Shown in pieces: positions 43,370 to 52,983 of a stretch of DNA of 64,000 nt. This DNA comes from Bradyrhizobium sp. AUGA SZCCT0158 (lineage in GTDB: Bacteria > Pseudomonadota > Alphaproteobacteria > Rhizobiales > Xanthobacteraceae). The stretch lies in assembly GCF_018130065.1 (NCBI RefSeq), contig NZ_JAFCME010000028.1:1-64000 (forward strand). Reading direction: 5' to 3'. The notes beneath the pieces are model-generated. The model was not told the DNA's origin. It made no database searches and saw only the letters and a list, made by a program, of their open reading frames with translations. The position numbers and the translations under genes were made by a program. The number at the start of each line of letters is the position of its first letter. Positions within the stretch are counted from its first letter, which is position 1.

Positions 43370-44854
43370 ATGAAGTGCAGGGGAAATCAGCCGATGCTGC
43401 GGACATTCATCGTCCGCGCCCTGTCGTTCTCGGCGGTCGCAGCCCTGACGCTCAATCCGGCCCTGACGCCGGTCAAGGCAAGCGACTATCGCGCCGCGGC
43501 GCCGGCGGCCATGGACGGGCAGATGAACGCGCGCACGGTTTCGCTCGGGATCGGAAAGTCGATCGTGATCGACCTGCCGCGCGACATCAAGGACGTGTTG
43601 GTGGCCGATCCGAAGATCGCCAACGCCGTCGTCCGCTCCTCCCAGCGTGCCTACATCATCGGCGCGGCGGTGGGCCAGACCAACATCGTATTCTTCGACT
43701 CGGCAGGCCAGCAGATCGCGGCCTATGACATCGCGGTCAAGCGCGACCTCAACGGCGTGCGTGCGGCGCTGAAGCAGACGCTGCCGAACTCGGACATCCA
43801 TATCGACGGCGTCGGCGACGGCGTGGTGCTGACCGGCACGGCGGCAAGCCCGATCGACGCGCAGCAGGCCTTCGATCTGGCCTCCCGCCTCGCCGGCGGC
43901 ACCGACAAGGTCGTCAATTCGATCGCCGTCCGCGGCCGCGACCAGGTGATGCTGAAGGTGACGGTTGCCGAAGTCGCGCGCAACATCATCAAGCAGATGG
44001 GCATCGACCTCACGGCCAGCATGACCTACGGCACGGCGGTGGTGAACTTCAGCAACGCCAACCCGTTTACCGCCTATGGCCGTCCGCTGGTCCCAGGCAA
44101 CGTCGCATCGGGAACGTTCGGCGGCGGCAACGTCCCGTCGGTGACGGCTACCCTTCGCGCCATGGAAAGCGCCGGCGTGGTGCGGACGCTGGCCGAACCC
44201 AATTTGACCGCTATTTCCGGTGAGTCCGCCACCTTCATCGCCGGCGGCGAGTTTCCAGTTCCCGCAGGCTATTCCTGCGACCCGATCACGCGCGTTTGTA
44301 CGACCCAGATCCAGTTCAAGAAGTTCGGCATTTCGCTCAATTTCACGCCGGTCGTGCTGACCGAAGGCCGCATCAGCCTGCGCGTGATGACCGAAGTATC
44401 CGAACTGTCCAACGACAACTCGATCACGTTGACCCAGTCGCTCAGCTCCGCGGGCACCAACTCGCTGACCATTCCCTCGATCAAGACCCGCCGTGCGGAG
44501 ACGACGTTGGAAATCCCGTCGGGCGGCGCGATGGCGATGGCCGGCCTGATCCAGGAGCAGACCAAGCAGGCCATCAATGGCTTCCCGGGTCTGGCGCAAT
44601 TGCCGGTGCTCGGCACGCTGTTCCGCAGCCGCGACTTCGTCAACAGCCAGACCGAGCTGATGGTCCTGGTCACCCCCTACGTGGTTCGCGCGGTGGCGCA
44701 GAAGGATCTTTCGCGCCCCGATGACGGGTTCGCCAACGCTTCCGATCCGCAGACCGATCTGCTCGGCAGCATCAATCGCGTCTACGGCGTTCCGGGCCGC
44801 AGCAATGAGCCGGGACGGAAATATCGCGGCACCTACGGCTTTATTACGGACTGA
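43370..44854 (+). CDS. cpaC: Tad outer-membrane secretin CpaC
   Basis: 494 residues with signal peptide (V-R-A-L-S-F-S-A-V-A-A-L-T-L, cut near V-K-A). BON/N-terminal domains (I-G-K-S-I-V-I-D-L-P-R-D) followed by the secretin domain (S-A-T-F-I-A-G-G-E-F-P-V-P, and V-L-G-T-L-F-R-S-R near the end). Forms the pore for the pilus. ATG at 43370 has AAAGGA eight bases upstream; the frame is open further upstream but that part overlaps the cpaB remnant. Confidence 0.92.
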   Translation: MKCRGNQPMLRTFIVRALSFSAVAALTLNPALTPVKASDYRAAAPAAMDGQMNARTVSLGIGKSIVIDLPRDIKDVLVADPKIANAVVRSSQRAYIIGAAVGQTNIVFFDSAGQQIAAYDIAVKRDLNGVRAALKQTLPNSDIHIDGVGDGVVLTGTAASPIDAQQAFDLASRLAGGTDKVVNSIAVRGRDQVMLKVTVAEVARNIIKQMGIDLTASMTYGTAVVNFSNANPFTAYGRPLVPGNVASGTFGGGNVPSVTATLRAMESAGVVRTLAEPNLTAISGESATFIAGGEFPVPAGYSCDPITRVCTTQIQFKKFGISLNFTPVVLTEGRISLRVMTEVSELSNDNSITLTQSLSSAGTNSLTIPSIKTRRAETTLEIPSGGAMAMAGLIQEQTKQAINGFPGLAQLPVLGTLFRSRDFVNSQTELMVLVTPYVVRAVAQKDLSRPDDGFANASDPQTDLLGSINRVYGVPGRSNEPGRKYRGTYGFITD

Positions 44855-44863
44855 GGCGGGACG

Positions 44864-45613
44864 ATGACACGACAAAGCACATCCGCAATAACCGCCGACC
44901 GCAAGCGCGCTCTCCGCCTCGCGGGAGCGCTGATCGGTCTTGCCGTAGTGCTGGGCGCCTGCAAGCACACCGACCCGGTGGCGACGGCAAGCGTGCCGGA
45001 CGATTATCGCCTGCGTCATCCGATCGCGATTCAGGAAGCCGATCGCACGGTGATCGTATTCGTCGGCCGTGGCCGCGGCGGACTTTCCGCGAACCAGCGC
45101 TCCGATGTGATGGGAATGGCGCAGACCTGGCTCAAGGAGGGCACCGGCGGCATCACCATCGACATGCCCACCGATACGCCGAACGCGCGAGCTGCCAGCG
45201 AATCATTGCGCGAGATCCAGGCGACGTTCGCCGCTGCCGGCGTCCCGCCGCGCGCGGTCGCCATACGCCAGTATCGTCCCGAGGACCCCCGGCACATGGC
45301 GGCGATCCGGCTGACTTATCCGAAGATCTCAGCCACCGCCGGGCCCTGCGGCCTGTGGCCCGACGACCTCGGACCGTCCGTCAACAACCGGGGCTATTTC
45401 GAAAACAAGCCCTATTACAATCTCGGTTGCTCCAATCAGCGCAATCTTGCCGCGATGGTCGATAATCCGTCGGATCTCGTGCAGCCGCGCGAGGAGACAC
45501 CCGCCTATACGCCGCGGCGCAACATCGCCTTCGACAAATATCGCAAGGGTACGTCAACCACGACCGCTTATCCCGAAGCCGACAAGGCCAAACTCAGCGA
45601 TACAGGCAAATGA
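44864..45613 (+). CDS. cpaD: Tad pilus lipoprotein CpaD
   Basis: 249 residues. Basic start, hydrophobic segment and lipobox V-L-G-A-C at about residue 33. The CpaD domain shows D-Y-R-x-R-H-P-I and the P-C-G-x-W-P-D-D-L-G motif near 161, N-L-G-C-S-N-Q-x-N-L-A-A-M-V-D-N-P near 188. Helps the secretin in the outer membrane. Overlaps cpaE by four bases. Confidence 0.92.
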   Translation: MTRQSTSAITADRKRALRLAGALIGLAVVLGACKHTDPVATASVPDDYRLRHPIAIQEADRTVIVFVGRGRGGLSANQRSDVMGMAQTWLKEGTGGITIDMPTDTPNARAASESLREIQATFAAAGVPPRAVAIRQYRPEDPRHMAAIRLTYPKISATAGPCGLWPDDLGPSVNNRGYFENKPYYNLGCSNQRNLAAMVDNPSDLVQPREETPAYTPRRNIAFDKYRKGTSTTTAYPEADKAKLSDTGK

Positions 45614-46881
45614 TCAGCTACTCGCGCCAGACCCCCGAACAGCAGCCGGACGGCCCGCCGCCGTCGACGGAAGATCATATCGCGCCGGCGCCGCGGGTGT
45701 CCGTCCAGGCATTCTGCGAGACGGTGGAAACCGCCGCGGCTGTGCAATCGGCCGGCGAAGACCGCCGTCTCGGCAAGGCTCATTTGAAGATCCAGATGGG
45801 CGGCATGGCCGCCGCCATCGAGGCCTATCGCTCCGCGCCGACACCGAACGTGATCATCCTGGAAACCGAGGGCCGCAACGATATCCTGCTCGGTCTCGAT
45901 CAGTTGGCCACCGTGTGCGACGCCGGAACCCGCGTGATCGTGATCGGCCGCATCAACGACGTCACGCTGTACCGCGAGCTGGTGCGCCGCGGCGTCAGCG
46001 ATTACGTGATCGCCCCCGTCACCGCCATCGACGTCGTCCGCGCGGTCTGCAACCTGTTCTCGGCGCCCGAAGCCAAGGCGGTCGGCCGCATCATTGCCGT
46101 GGTTGGCGCCAAGGGCGGCGTCGGCTCGTCCACCGTCGCGCATAACGTCGCCTGGGCGATCGCCCGCGATCTGGCGCTGGATTCGGTGGTCGCCGACCTC
46201 GACCTCGCCTTCGGCACCGCCGGCCTCGACTACAATCAGGACCCGCCGCAGGGCATCGCCGACGCCGTGTTCTCGCCCGACCGGGTCGATACCGCCTTCA
46301 TCGACCGTCTGCTGTCGAAATGTACCGACCATCTCAGCCTGCTCGCGGCGCCAGCGACGCTCGACCGGGTCTATGATTTTGGCGCTGACGCTTTCGATGC
46401 GATCTTCGACACGCTTCGCACCACGATGCCCTGCATCGTGCTCGACGTCCCCCATCAGTGGTCGGGATGGACCAAGCGCGCGCTGATCGCAGCCGACGAT
46501 ATTCTGATCGTGGCGGCGCCCGATCTGGCCAATTTGCGCAACACCAAGAACATCTACGACCTCTTGAAGGCGTCGCGGCCGAACGACCGCGCGCCGCTCT
46601 ACTGCCTCAACCAGGTCGGCATTCCGAAGCGCCCCGAGATCCCCGCCAGCGAATTCGCCAAGGCCATGGAGAGCCAGCCGATCGCCACGATCCCGTTCGA
46701 GCCGCAGATGTTCGGCTCGGCCGCCAATAACGGCCAGATGATTGCGGAAATTTCCGCCAATCACCGGACCACCGAGATGTTCCTGCAGATTGCGCAGCGG
46801 TTGACAGGCCGCGGCGAGACCAAGAAGCCGAAGGGGTCGTTCCTGTCGCCCCTGATCGAGAAGTTGCGGGCCAAGAAGTAA
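45610..46881 (+). CDS. cpaE: Tad localisation ATPase CpaE
   Basis: 423 residues. N-terminal receiver-like domain (about 55-155) lacking an obvious phospho-Asp, then a MinD/ParA-type ATPase with deviant Walker A AKGGVGSS (167-174). In Caulobacter it places the pilus machine at the pole. Overlaps cpaD by four bases and is 22 bases before cpaF. Confidence 0.92.
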   Translation: MISYSRQTPEQQPDGPPPSTEDHIAPAPRVSVQAFCETVETAAAVQSAGEDRRLGKAHLKIQMGGMAAAIEAYRSAPTPNVIILETEGRNDILLGLDQLATVCDAGTRVIVIGRINDVTLYRELVRRGVSDYVIAPVTAIDVVRAVCNLFSAPEAKAVGRIIAVVGAKGGVGSSTVAHNVAWAIARDLALDSVVADLDLAFGTAGLDYNQDPPQGIADAVFSPDRVDTAFIDRLLSKCTDHLSLLAAPATLDRVYDFGADAFDAIFDTLRTTMPCIVLDVPHQWSGWTKRALIAADDILIVAAPDLANLRNTKNIYDLLKASRPNDRAPLYCLNQVGIPKRPEIPASEFAKAMESQPIATIPFEPQMFGSAANNGQMIAEISANHRTTEMFLQIAQRLTGRGETKKPKGSFLSPLIEKLRAKK

Positions 46882-46903
46882 GCCGTCCGCGTGGAGTACG
46901 ATC

Positions 46904-48373
46904 GTGTTTGGTAAGCGTAGCGGAGACAACGACACGCGGGCGCCGAAGCCCGCCATTCACGCGCCGGAGCCATCCGGCATGGCGGCCGCTTCGCGTGAAA
47001 TGGCCGCGCCGACCGTATCTTCACCGCCGATCGCGCCCTCGAAACCGCCGCCGGCGCCCGCCATGGAAGCGCGGCGCTCCGACAATTATTACCAGGTCAA
47101 GGCCACGATCTTCGGCGCCCTGATCGAGGCGATCGACCTTGCCCAGCTCGCCAAACTCGACGGCGAGTCGGCGCGCGAGGAAATTCGCGACATCGTCAAC
47201 GAGATCATCGCGATCAAGAACATCGTGATGTCGATTGCCGAGCAGGAAGAGCTGCTCGACGACATCTGCAACGACGTGCTCGGTTACGGTCCGCTGGAGC
47301 CGCTATTGTCGCGCGACGACATCGCCGACATCATGGTCAATGGCGCCGGCACGGTGTTCATCGAAGTCGCCGGCAAGATCCAGAAGACCGGCATCCGGTT
47401 TCGCGACAACCAGCAGCTGCTCAACATCTGCCAGCGCATCGTCAGCCAGGTCGGCCGGCGCGTCGACGAATCATCGCCGATCTGCGACGCGCGTCTCGCC
47501 GACGGCTCCCGCGTCAACGCCATCGTGCCGCCGCTGGCGATCGACGGGCCCGCGCTCACCATCCGAAAATTCAAAAAGGACAAGCTGACCCTCGAGCAGC
47601 TGGTCAAGTTCGGCGCCATCTCGCCGGAAGGCGCGGAAATCCTCCAGATCATCGGCCGCGTCCGCTGCAACGTGCTGATCTCCGGCGGCACCGGCTCCGG
47701 CAAGACCACGCTCTTGAACTGCCTGACCCAGTTCATCGAGCATGACGAGCGCGTCATCACCTGCGAAGACGCCGCCGAACTCCAGCTGCAGCAACCGCAC
47801 GTGGTGCGGCTGGAAACCCGGCCGCCCAACATCGAAGGCGAAGGCCAGGTCACGATGCGCGAACTGGTCCGCAACTGCCTGCGTATGCGGCCCGAACGCA
47901 TCATCGTCGGCGAAGTCCGCGGACCCGAGGCATTCGACCTGCTGCAGGCGATGAACACCGGCCATGACGGCTCGATGGGAACGCTGCATGCCAACAACCC
48001 GCGCGAAGCTTTATCGCGCTGCGAATCGATGATCACGATGGGCGGATTTTCGCTGCCGTCCCGCACCATTCGCGAGATGATCTGCGCCTCGATCGACGTC
48101 ATCGTGCAGGCCGCGCGTCTGCGCGACGGCTCGCGGCGCATCACCCACATTACCGAGGTGATGGGCATGGAAGGCGATACCATCATCACCCAGGACCTGT
48201 TCCTGTATGACATGATCGGCGAAGACGCCAACGGCAAGATCATCGGCAAGCATCGCTCGACCGGCATCGGACGCCCGCGGTTCTGGGAACGCGCACGATA
48301 TTACGGCGAGGAGAAGCGGCTCGCGGCTGCGCTTGATGCCGCCGAAGTCACAGCTGAACCCGGAGCACGCTGA
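46904..48373 (+). CDS. cpaF: Tad pilus motor ATPase CpaF/TadA
   Basis: 489 residues, GTG start with GGAG seven bases upstream. Pro/Ala-rich N-terminal 55 residues, then the secretion-ATPase domains: Walker A GGTGSGKT (261-268), Asp box, V-G-E-V-R-G-P-E Walker B and the H-x-x-x-H-A-N-N His box. Powers pilus extension and, in Tad systems, retraction. Its stop overlaps the tadB start. Confidence 0.95.
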   Translation: MFGKRSGDNDTRAPKPAIHAPEPSGMAAASREMAAPTVSSPPIAPSKPPPAPAMEARRSDNYYQVKATIFGALIEAIDLAQLAKLDGESAREEIRDIVNEIIAIKNIVMSIAEQEELLDDICNDVLGYGPLEPLLSRDDIADIMVNGAGTVFIEVAGKIQKTGIRFRDNQQLLNICQRIVSQVGRRVDESSPICDARLADGSRVNAIVPPLAIDGPALTIRKFKKDKLTLEQLVKFGAISPEGAEILQIIGRVRCNVLISGGTGSGKTTLLNCLTQFIEHDERVITCEDAAELQLQQPHVVRLETRPPNIEGEGQVTMRELVRNCLRMRPERIIVGEVRGPEAFDLLQAMNTGHDGSMGTLHANNPREALSRCESMITMGGFSLPSRTIREMICASIDVIVQAARLRDGSRRITHITEVMGMEGDTIITQDLFLYDMIGEDANGKIIGKHRSTGIGRPRFWERARYYGEEKRLAAALDAAEVTAEPGAR

Positions 48374-49350
48374 TGTCCATGCAAGCGCTCGCACTGGCCT
48401 TTCTTGCATTCACCGCGATTGGCGGCATTGCCTGGGTTTTCGTCTACCCATTGCTGTCCGGCGAGAAGAAAGCGGAATCGCGCCGCGCCTCGATCGCGCG
48501 GTCCGAACCGACGGCGGCGCGTCAGGCCGACAAGAACCAGCGTTCACGCCGCGAACAGGTCGAGGGGTCGCTGAAGGATCTCGAGTCGCGCCGGCTGAAG
48601 GAAAAATCGGTTCCCCTGAGCACCCGCATCACCCAGGCCGGACTTTCCTGGTCGACGCAGAAATTCTGGATCATCTCCGGCGTCCTGGCTGCGGTCGCCG
48701 GTTTCGCCGCGTTCAGCGCCGGAGGCGGAGTTTTGGGCGCCCTCGGCATGGCCTTCGGCGCGGGCTTCGGGCTGCCGCGCTGGCTGCTGGGTTACCTCAA
48801 GACGAAGCGCGAAAAGGCATTTTTGAAAGCGCTGCCGGACGCGGTCGACGTCATCGTCCGTGGCATCAAGGCCGGACTGCCGCTGTTCGAATCGATCAAG
48901 GTGGTCGCGGCCGACTCGCCGGAGCCGCTGAGGAGCGAGTTCCTGGCCATCATCGAAACCCAAACCATCGGGATGCCGCTCGGCGAAGCCTGCGCGCGCC
49001 TTTATGAAAGGATGCCGGTGCCGGAAGCCAACTTCTTCGGCATCGTGATCGCGATCCAGCAGAAATCGGGCGGCAATCTGTCGGAAGCGCTCGGCAACCT
49101 TTCGAAGGTGCTGCGCGACCGCAAGAAGATGGCAGAGAAAATTCAGGCGATGTCGATGGAAGCCAAGGCCTCCGCCGCCATCATCGGCTCTCTTCCGCCG
49201 GTCGTGATGGTGCTGGTCTGGATTACAACGCCCGACTACATCTCGCTGCTGTGGACCGACCGGCTCGGCCAATTCATGCTTGTGTGCTGCGTTGGCTGGA
49301 TGACGATCGGCGTTCTCGTGATGAAGAAAATGATCAACTTCGACTTCTGA
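48373..49350 (+). CDS. tadB: Inner-membrane platform protein TadB
   Basis: 325 residues. One N-terminal helix (LALAFLAFTAIGGIAWVFVY), charged linker, a helical pair near 100-135, then the type II secretion F domain (A-V-D-V-I-V-R-G-I-K-A-G-L-P-L-F-E-S) and C-terminal helices. Forms the platform with TadC. Confidence 0.92.
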   Translation: MSMQALALAFLAFTAIGGIAWVFVYPLLSGEKKAESRRASIARSEPTAARQADKNQRSRREQVEGSLKDLESRRLKEKSVPLSTRITQAGLSWSTQKFWIISGVLAAVAGFAAFSAGGGVLGALGMAFGAGFGLPRWLLGYLKTKREKAFLKALPDAVDVIVRGIKAGLPLFESIKVVAADSPEPLRSEFLAIIETQTIGMPLGEACARLYERMPVPEANFFGIVIAIQQKSGGNLSEALGNLSKVLRDRKKMAEKIQAMSMEAKASAAIIGSLPPVVMVLVWITTPDYISLLWTDRLGQFMLVCCVGWMTIGVLVMKKMINFDF

Positions 49351-49359
49351 CGGTGTAAC

Positions 49360-50340
49360 ATGGTTGAGTTCCTCATAAACAAGATGCACGACGCCCGGTT
49401 CATGACCATGTTCCTGGCCGCCATTGCCGCGACCCTGACCGCCTACACGCTGGTCACGCCGCTGTTCGCCGGCGAAGGCCTCGCCAAGCGCATGAAAGCA
49501 GTCGCCAGCGAGCGGGAACGGATCCGGCAGCGCGAGCGCGACCGTCTTGCCAAAACGGAGAAGGTATCGCTGCGCCAGAGCCCGAAGCAGCTGGTTTCCA
49601 AGGTGGTGGAAGACTTCAACCTGACCAAATGGCTGGCGCAGGAAGCCGCACGCGACAAGCTGATCATGGCCGGCTACCGCGGCCATGCGCCCTACGTCAC
49701 GTTCCTGTTCGCCCGCGCGGTGACGCCGATCGTGCTTTTGATCGGCGCGGTGCTCTACGTCTTCGTCATCACGCACATGGACAAATCGATGCCGGTCAAG
49801 ATCGGCATCTGCCTCGGCGCGGCCTATTTCGGGCTGCAGGCGCCGATGCTGTTCCTGCAGAACGCGATCACCAAGCGCCAGCTTTCGATCAAGCGTGCGT
49901 TCCCCGACGCGCTCGACCTGCTCTTGATCTGTATCGAGTCCGGCATGTCGGTCGAAGTCGCCTTTCGCAAGGTCTCCACCGAAATCGTCTCGCAATCGGT
50001 GGCGCTGTCGGAAGAATTCGCGCTGACCACGGCCGAACTGTCCTATCTGCAGGACCGCAAGGTGGCCTATGAGAACCTGGCGAAGCGTACCGGCCTCGAC
50101 GGCGTCAAATCGGTCTGCCTGGCCTTGCAGCAGTCCGAACGCTACGGAACGCCGCTCGGCCAGAGCTTGCGCGTGATGGCGCAGGAAAACCGCGACATGC
50201 GCATGAACGAGGCCGAGAAGAAGGCGGCCGCCTTGCCGCCGAAGCTGACCGTGCCGATGATCCTGTTCTTCCTGCCGTGCCTGTTCATCGTCATTCTCGG
50301 GCCGACCTACATCAAGCTGCAGACGACGACGATCCTCTAA
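49360..50340 (+). CDS. tadC: Inner-membrane platform protein TadC
   Basis: 326 residues, the same architecture as TadB: N-terminal helix, central helices about 110-160, F domain (A-L-D-L-L-L-I-C-I-E-S-G-M-S-V-E) and a last hydrophobic helix (MILFFLPCLFIVILGPTYI). Nine bases after tadB. Confidence 0.92.
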   Translation: MVEFLINKMHDARFMTMFLAAIAATLTAYTLVTPLFAGEGLAKRMKAVASERERIRQRERDRLAKTEKVSLRQSPKQLVSKVVEDFNLTKWLAQEAARDKLIMAGYRGHAPYVTFLFARAVTPIVLLIGAVLYVFVITHMDKSMPVKIGICLGAAYFGLQAPMLFLQNAITKRQLSIKRAFPDALDLLLICIESGMSVEVAFRKVSTEIVSQSVALSEEFALTTAELSYLQDRKVAYENLAKRTGLDGVKSVCLALQQSERYGTPLGQSLRVMAQENRDMRMNEAEKKAAALPPKLTVPMILFFLPCLFIVILGPTYIKLQTTTIL

Positions 50341-50559
50341 AGCATCATCGATTCTGATTGAATCAGAACCGATAGCCGCTTTGGCGCGGTTTCTACCGCA
50401 GACGGGCCTACGCAAGCTGCGTAAACTCGATTGCTGTGCAAACCGGTAGCCACCCCCGGATCAAGTCCGAGGGCACGCTTCGCTCGAAAACGTTCTGAAT
50501 CGGAATCCACCAGAAAATCTGGATTGAGCGGTCCGGCCGATCGATCCGCCGCGCAGCTA
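50341..50559. repeat. Intergenic repeat after tadC
   Basis: Holds a 17-base palindrome (ttctgattgaatcagaa, 50352-50368) and phrases such as gcaaaccggtagccac and cgcttcgctcgaaaacg that recur in variant form at 38150, 53826 and 61650. A dispersed intergenic element between convergent genes; no gene seen. Confidence 0.5.
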
Positions 50560-51387
50560 TCAGTCGGGCCGGTTGAGCGCGGCCACCGGAACGGTCTTGC
50601 CGCCGCGCGGATCCTTGCGGCTCAGCATTTCCCGCAGATAGGCCACGTTCGCCGCGGCCTCCTCGGACGGCAGATCGCCCTTGGCGATGGTCTCGGCCTC
50701 AGTGAAACGGCCCTGCAAGCCGACCACCAGCGCCAGATTCTGCCGCACCCGCGCGTCCGCCCGCGGATTGCCATAGGCACGCCGCAGCGCCGCCTCGGCG
50801 TCGGGCAGTTCGCGCGTCAGCATGTAGGAGAGGCCGAGATTGGACAGCACCGACGGTTCTTCCGGCGCGATCTTCAGCGCGCTGGCATAATAGCGGCGAG
50901 CTTCGTCGTGCTTGGCGAGCTTGTCGAGCACGGTGCCCTGCACCGAGAGGATGCGCCAGTCGGGATTGTCGGGCGAATGGGCGCGGCTGAGAACGTCGAA
51001 GGCGGCTTGCGAATTGCCGTTGTCGGCGAGCGCGCGGCCATAGCCGGCGAGCAGCGCCTTGTTGCCGGGATGGGCGATGGTGGCCTGTTCGAGAACGGCG
51101 GCGGCCTGCGAACGCTGGCCTGTGGCACGCAGCGCCTGGCCATAGGCCAGGGCGGCGTTGGCATCCTTGGGATTGGCGCGATAGCGCTCGCCATAGACTT
51201 CAACGGCACGACGCGGATCATCGGGAATGGCGGGAGCGGCGGCGCTGCTGGACTTCTGGGTCAGCGCGCCCGTCACATCGGACATGGTCTGGCAGCCGCC
51301 AAGGCTTGCGGCCAAAATCGCCGTCACGGCCGCGGAGGCGAGAAACCGGGCCACATTGGGCCGGACAAGGCTGGATGATGGACGCAT
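50560..51387 (-). CDS. tadD: Tad pilus TPR lipoprotein TadD
   Basis: 275 residues. Signal with lipobox L-G-G-C near residue 32, then four to five tetratricopeptide repeats from about 60 to 230 (for example A-L-A-Y-G-Q-A-L-R-A-T-G-Q and V-L-S-N-L-G-L-S-Y-M-L-T). Outer-membrane-linked pilotin-like assembly factor. Convergent with tadC rather than in line with it. Confidence 0.9.
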   Translation of the reverse strand: MRPSSSLVRPNVARFLASAAVTAILAASLGGCQTMSDVTGALTQKSSSAAAPAIPDDPRRAVEVYGERYRANPKDANAALAYGQALRATGQRSQAAAVLEQATIAHPGNKALLAGYGRALADNGNSQAAFDVLSRAHSPDNPDWRILSVQGTVLDKLAKHDEARRYYASALKIAPEEPSVLSNLGLSYMLTRELPDAEAALRRAYGNPRADARVRQNLALVVGLQGRFTEAETIAKGDLPSEEAAANVAYLREMLSRKDPRGGKTVPVAALNRPD

Positions 51388-51600
51388 GGCACTTCAACTC
51401 ACGATTTCGGGTGGAGCCGAACACGCCAGCAATAGACTGTTAACCCTAACGGCTGGTTAATCGGCAGGCGGGAGCTCCGGCTCTGCGTTGGGCCCCCGAC
51501 GGGGTTTTGACGTACAATTTTGCAGCTTCACCATTGAAGTCACACGAATATCCTGCAAGCTCGGCAGCTGACCGAGCCGCCCTATTTCCGCGAGACAAGC

Positions 51601-52983
51601 ATGCAATCCCCGTTCGAGACCGCGCCCGCCGCCTCCAGCATTCCGATTTATTTTGCCACAAAGGCGACATGGGCCACGGTCAGCAAGGAGCTTCCTCCAC
51701 ACGCCCAGCAATTTGCTCTCGCCAACGATTTTGCCGCCAAGCCCGGCAAGTGCCTGACGCTCCCCTCGCCCGATGGACGGATCGCGCAGGTCATCTTCGG
51801 TCTCGAAGAGGAAGGCAGCAAATCCCGTGACCTGTTCCGGCCCGGCGCGCTGCCGGGGCTGCTGCCGCCTGGCGTCTATCGCTTCGCCAATGCGCCGCAC
51901 GACACGCGTCTGGCCACGCTCGCCTTTGCTCTCGGCAGCTACCGATTCGGCCGCTATCGCAAGACCGACAAACCCGATGTGCGCCTGGTGCCACCCGATG
52001 GCGTGGACATATCGGACGTCGCGCGGATGGCAGAAGCGGCCTCGCTGGCGCGCGACCTCATCAATACGCCGTCGAACGACATGGGCCCGGAAGAGCTGGC
52101 GGCGGCCGCCGGGCAACTCGCGGCGCGCTTCGGCGCCAGCTTCAAGACAATTGTCGGCGACGAACTGATTCAGCAGAATTTCCCGCTGATCCACGCGGTC
52201 GGCATGGCCTCGACGCGCGCGCCGCGGCTGATCGATATGAGCTGGGGCGACCTTGATCATCCCAAGGTGACGCTGGTCGGCAAGGGCGTTTGCTTCGACA
52301 CCGGCGGGCTCGACCTAAAACCCTCCAGCGGCATGCTGATCATGAAGAAAGACATGGGCGGTGCGGCCAATGTGCTGGCGCTGGCCCAGATGGTCATGGA
52401 TGCCAAGCTGAATGTCCGGCTGCGGGTGCTGATCCCCGCCGTCGAGAACGCGGTGGCCGGCAACGCCTTCCGCCCGCTCGACATCTTCAAGTCGCGCAAG
52501 GGACTTAACGTCGAGATCGGCAACACCGACGCCGAGGGCCGGCTGGTGCTGGCCGACGCGCTGGCGTTTGCCTGCGAAGAGAAGCCCGATCTGCTGGTCG
52601 ATCTGGGAACCCTGACCGGTGCGGCGCGTGTTGCATTGGGGCCGGATTTACCGCCCTTTTACACCAATGATGAGACGCTGGCGCAGGATGTTGCGCGTTT
52701 CGCAACCGGGGAGCAGGATCCGTTGTGGCGCATGCCGCTGTGGCCGGCCTACGATTCCTGGCTGGATTCGAAAGTCGCCGATATCAACAACGCGCCGTCG
52801 GGCGGTTTTGCCGGTTCGATCACCTGCGCGCTGTTCCTGCAGCGCTTCGTCTCCGACGCCCAAAGCTGGCTGCATGTCGATATCTACGGCTGGACTCCGT
52901 CGGCCAAACCCGCGCGCCCCGAGGGCGGCGAATGCCAGGCCGCGCGCGCGATCTATAAACTATTGAGCGAACGCTATGGATGA
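51601..52983 (+). CDS. Leucyl aminopeptidase family (M17)
   Basis: 460 residues. The M17 signature N-T-D-A-E-G-R-L at about 316, metal-binding Lys/Asp in V-G-K-G-V-C-F-D-T-G-G-L-D-L-K, and M-K-K-D-M-G-G-A-A. Two-metal exopeptidase removing N-terminal residues from peptides. ATG start after A-C-A-A-G-C; no strong ribosome site. Overlaps the NlpC/P60 gene by eight bases, so both are co-translated. Confidence 0.92.
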   Translation: MQSPFETAPAASSIPIYFATKATWATVSKELPPHAQQFALANDFAAKPGKCLTLPSPDGRIAQVIFGLEEEGSKSRDLFRPGALPGLLPPGVYRFANAPHDTRLATLAFALGSYRFGRYRKTDKPDVRLVPPDGVDISDVARMAEAASLARDLINTPSNDMGPEELAAAAGQLAARFGASFKTIVGDELIQQNFPLIHAVGMASTRAPRLIDMSWGDLDHPKVTLVGKGVCFDTGGLDLKPSSGMLIMKKDMGGAANVLALAQMVMDAKLNVRLRVLIPAVENAVAGNAFRPLDIFKSRKGLNVEIGNTDAEGRLVLADALAFACEEKPDLLVDLGTLTGAARVALGPDLPPFYTNDETLAQDVARFATGEQDPLWRMPLWPAYDSWLDSKVADINNAPSGGFAGSITCALFLQRFVSDAQSWLHVDIYGWTPSAKPARPEGGECQAARAIYKLLSERYG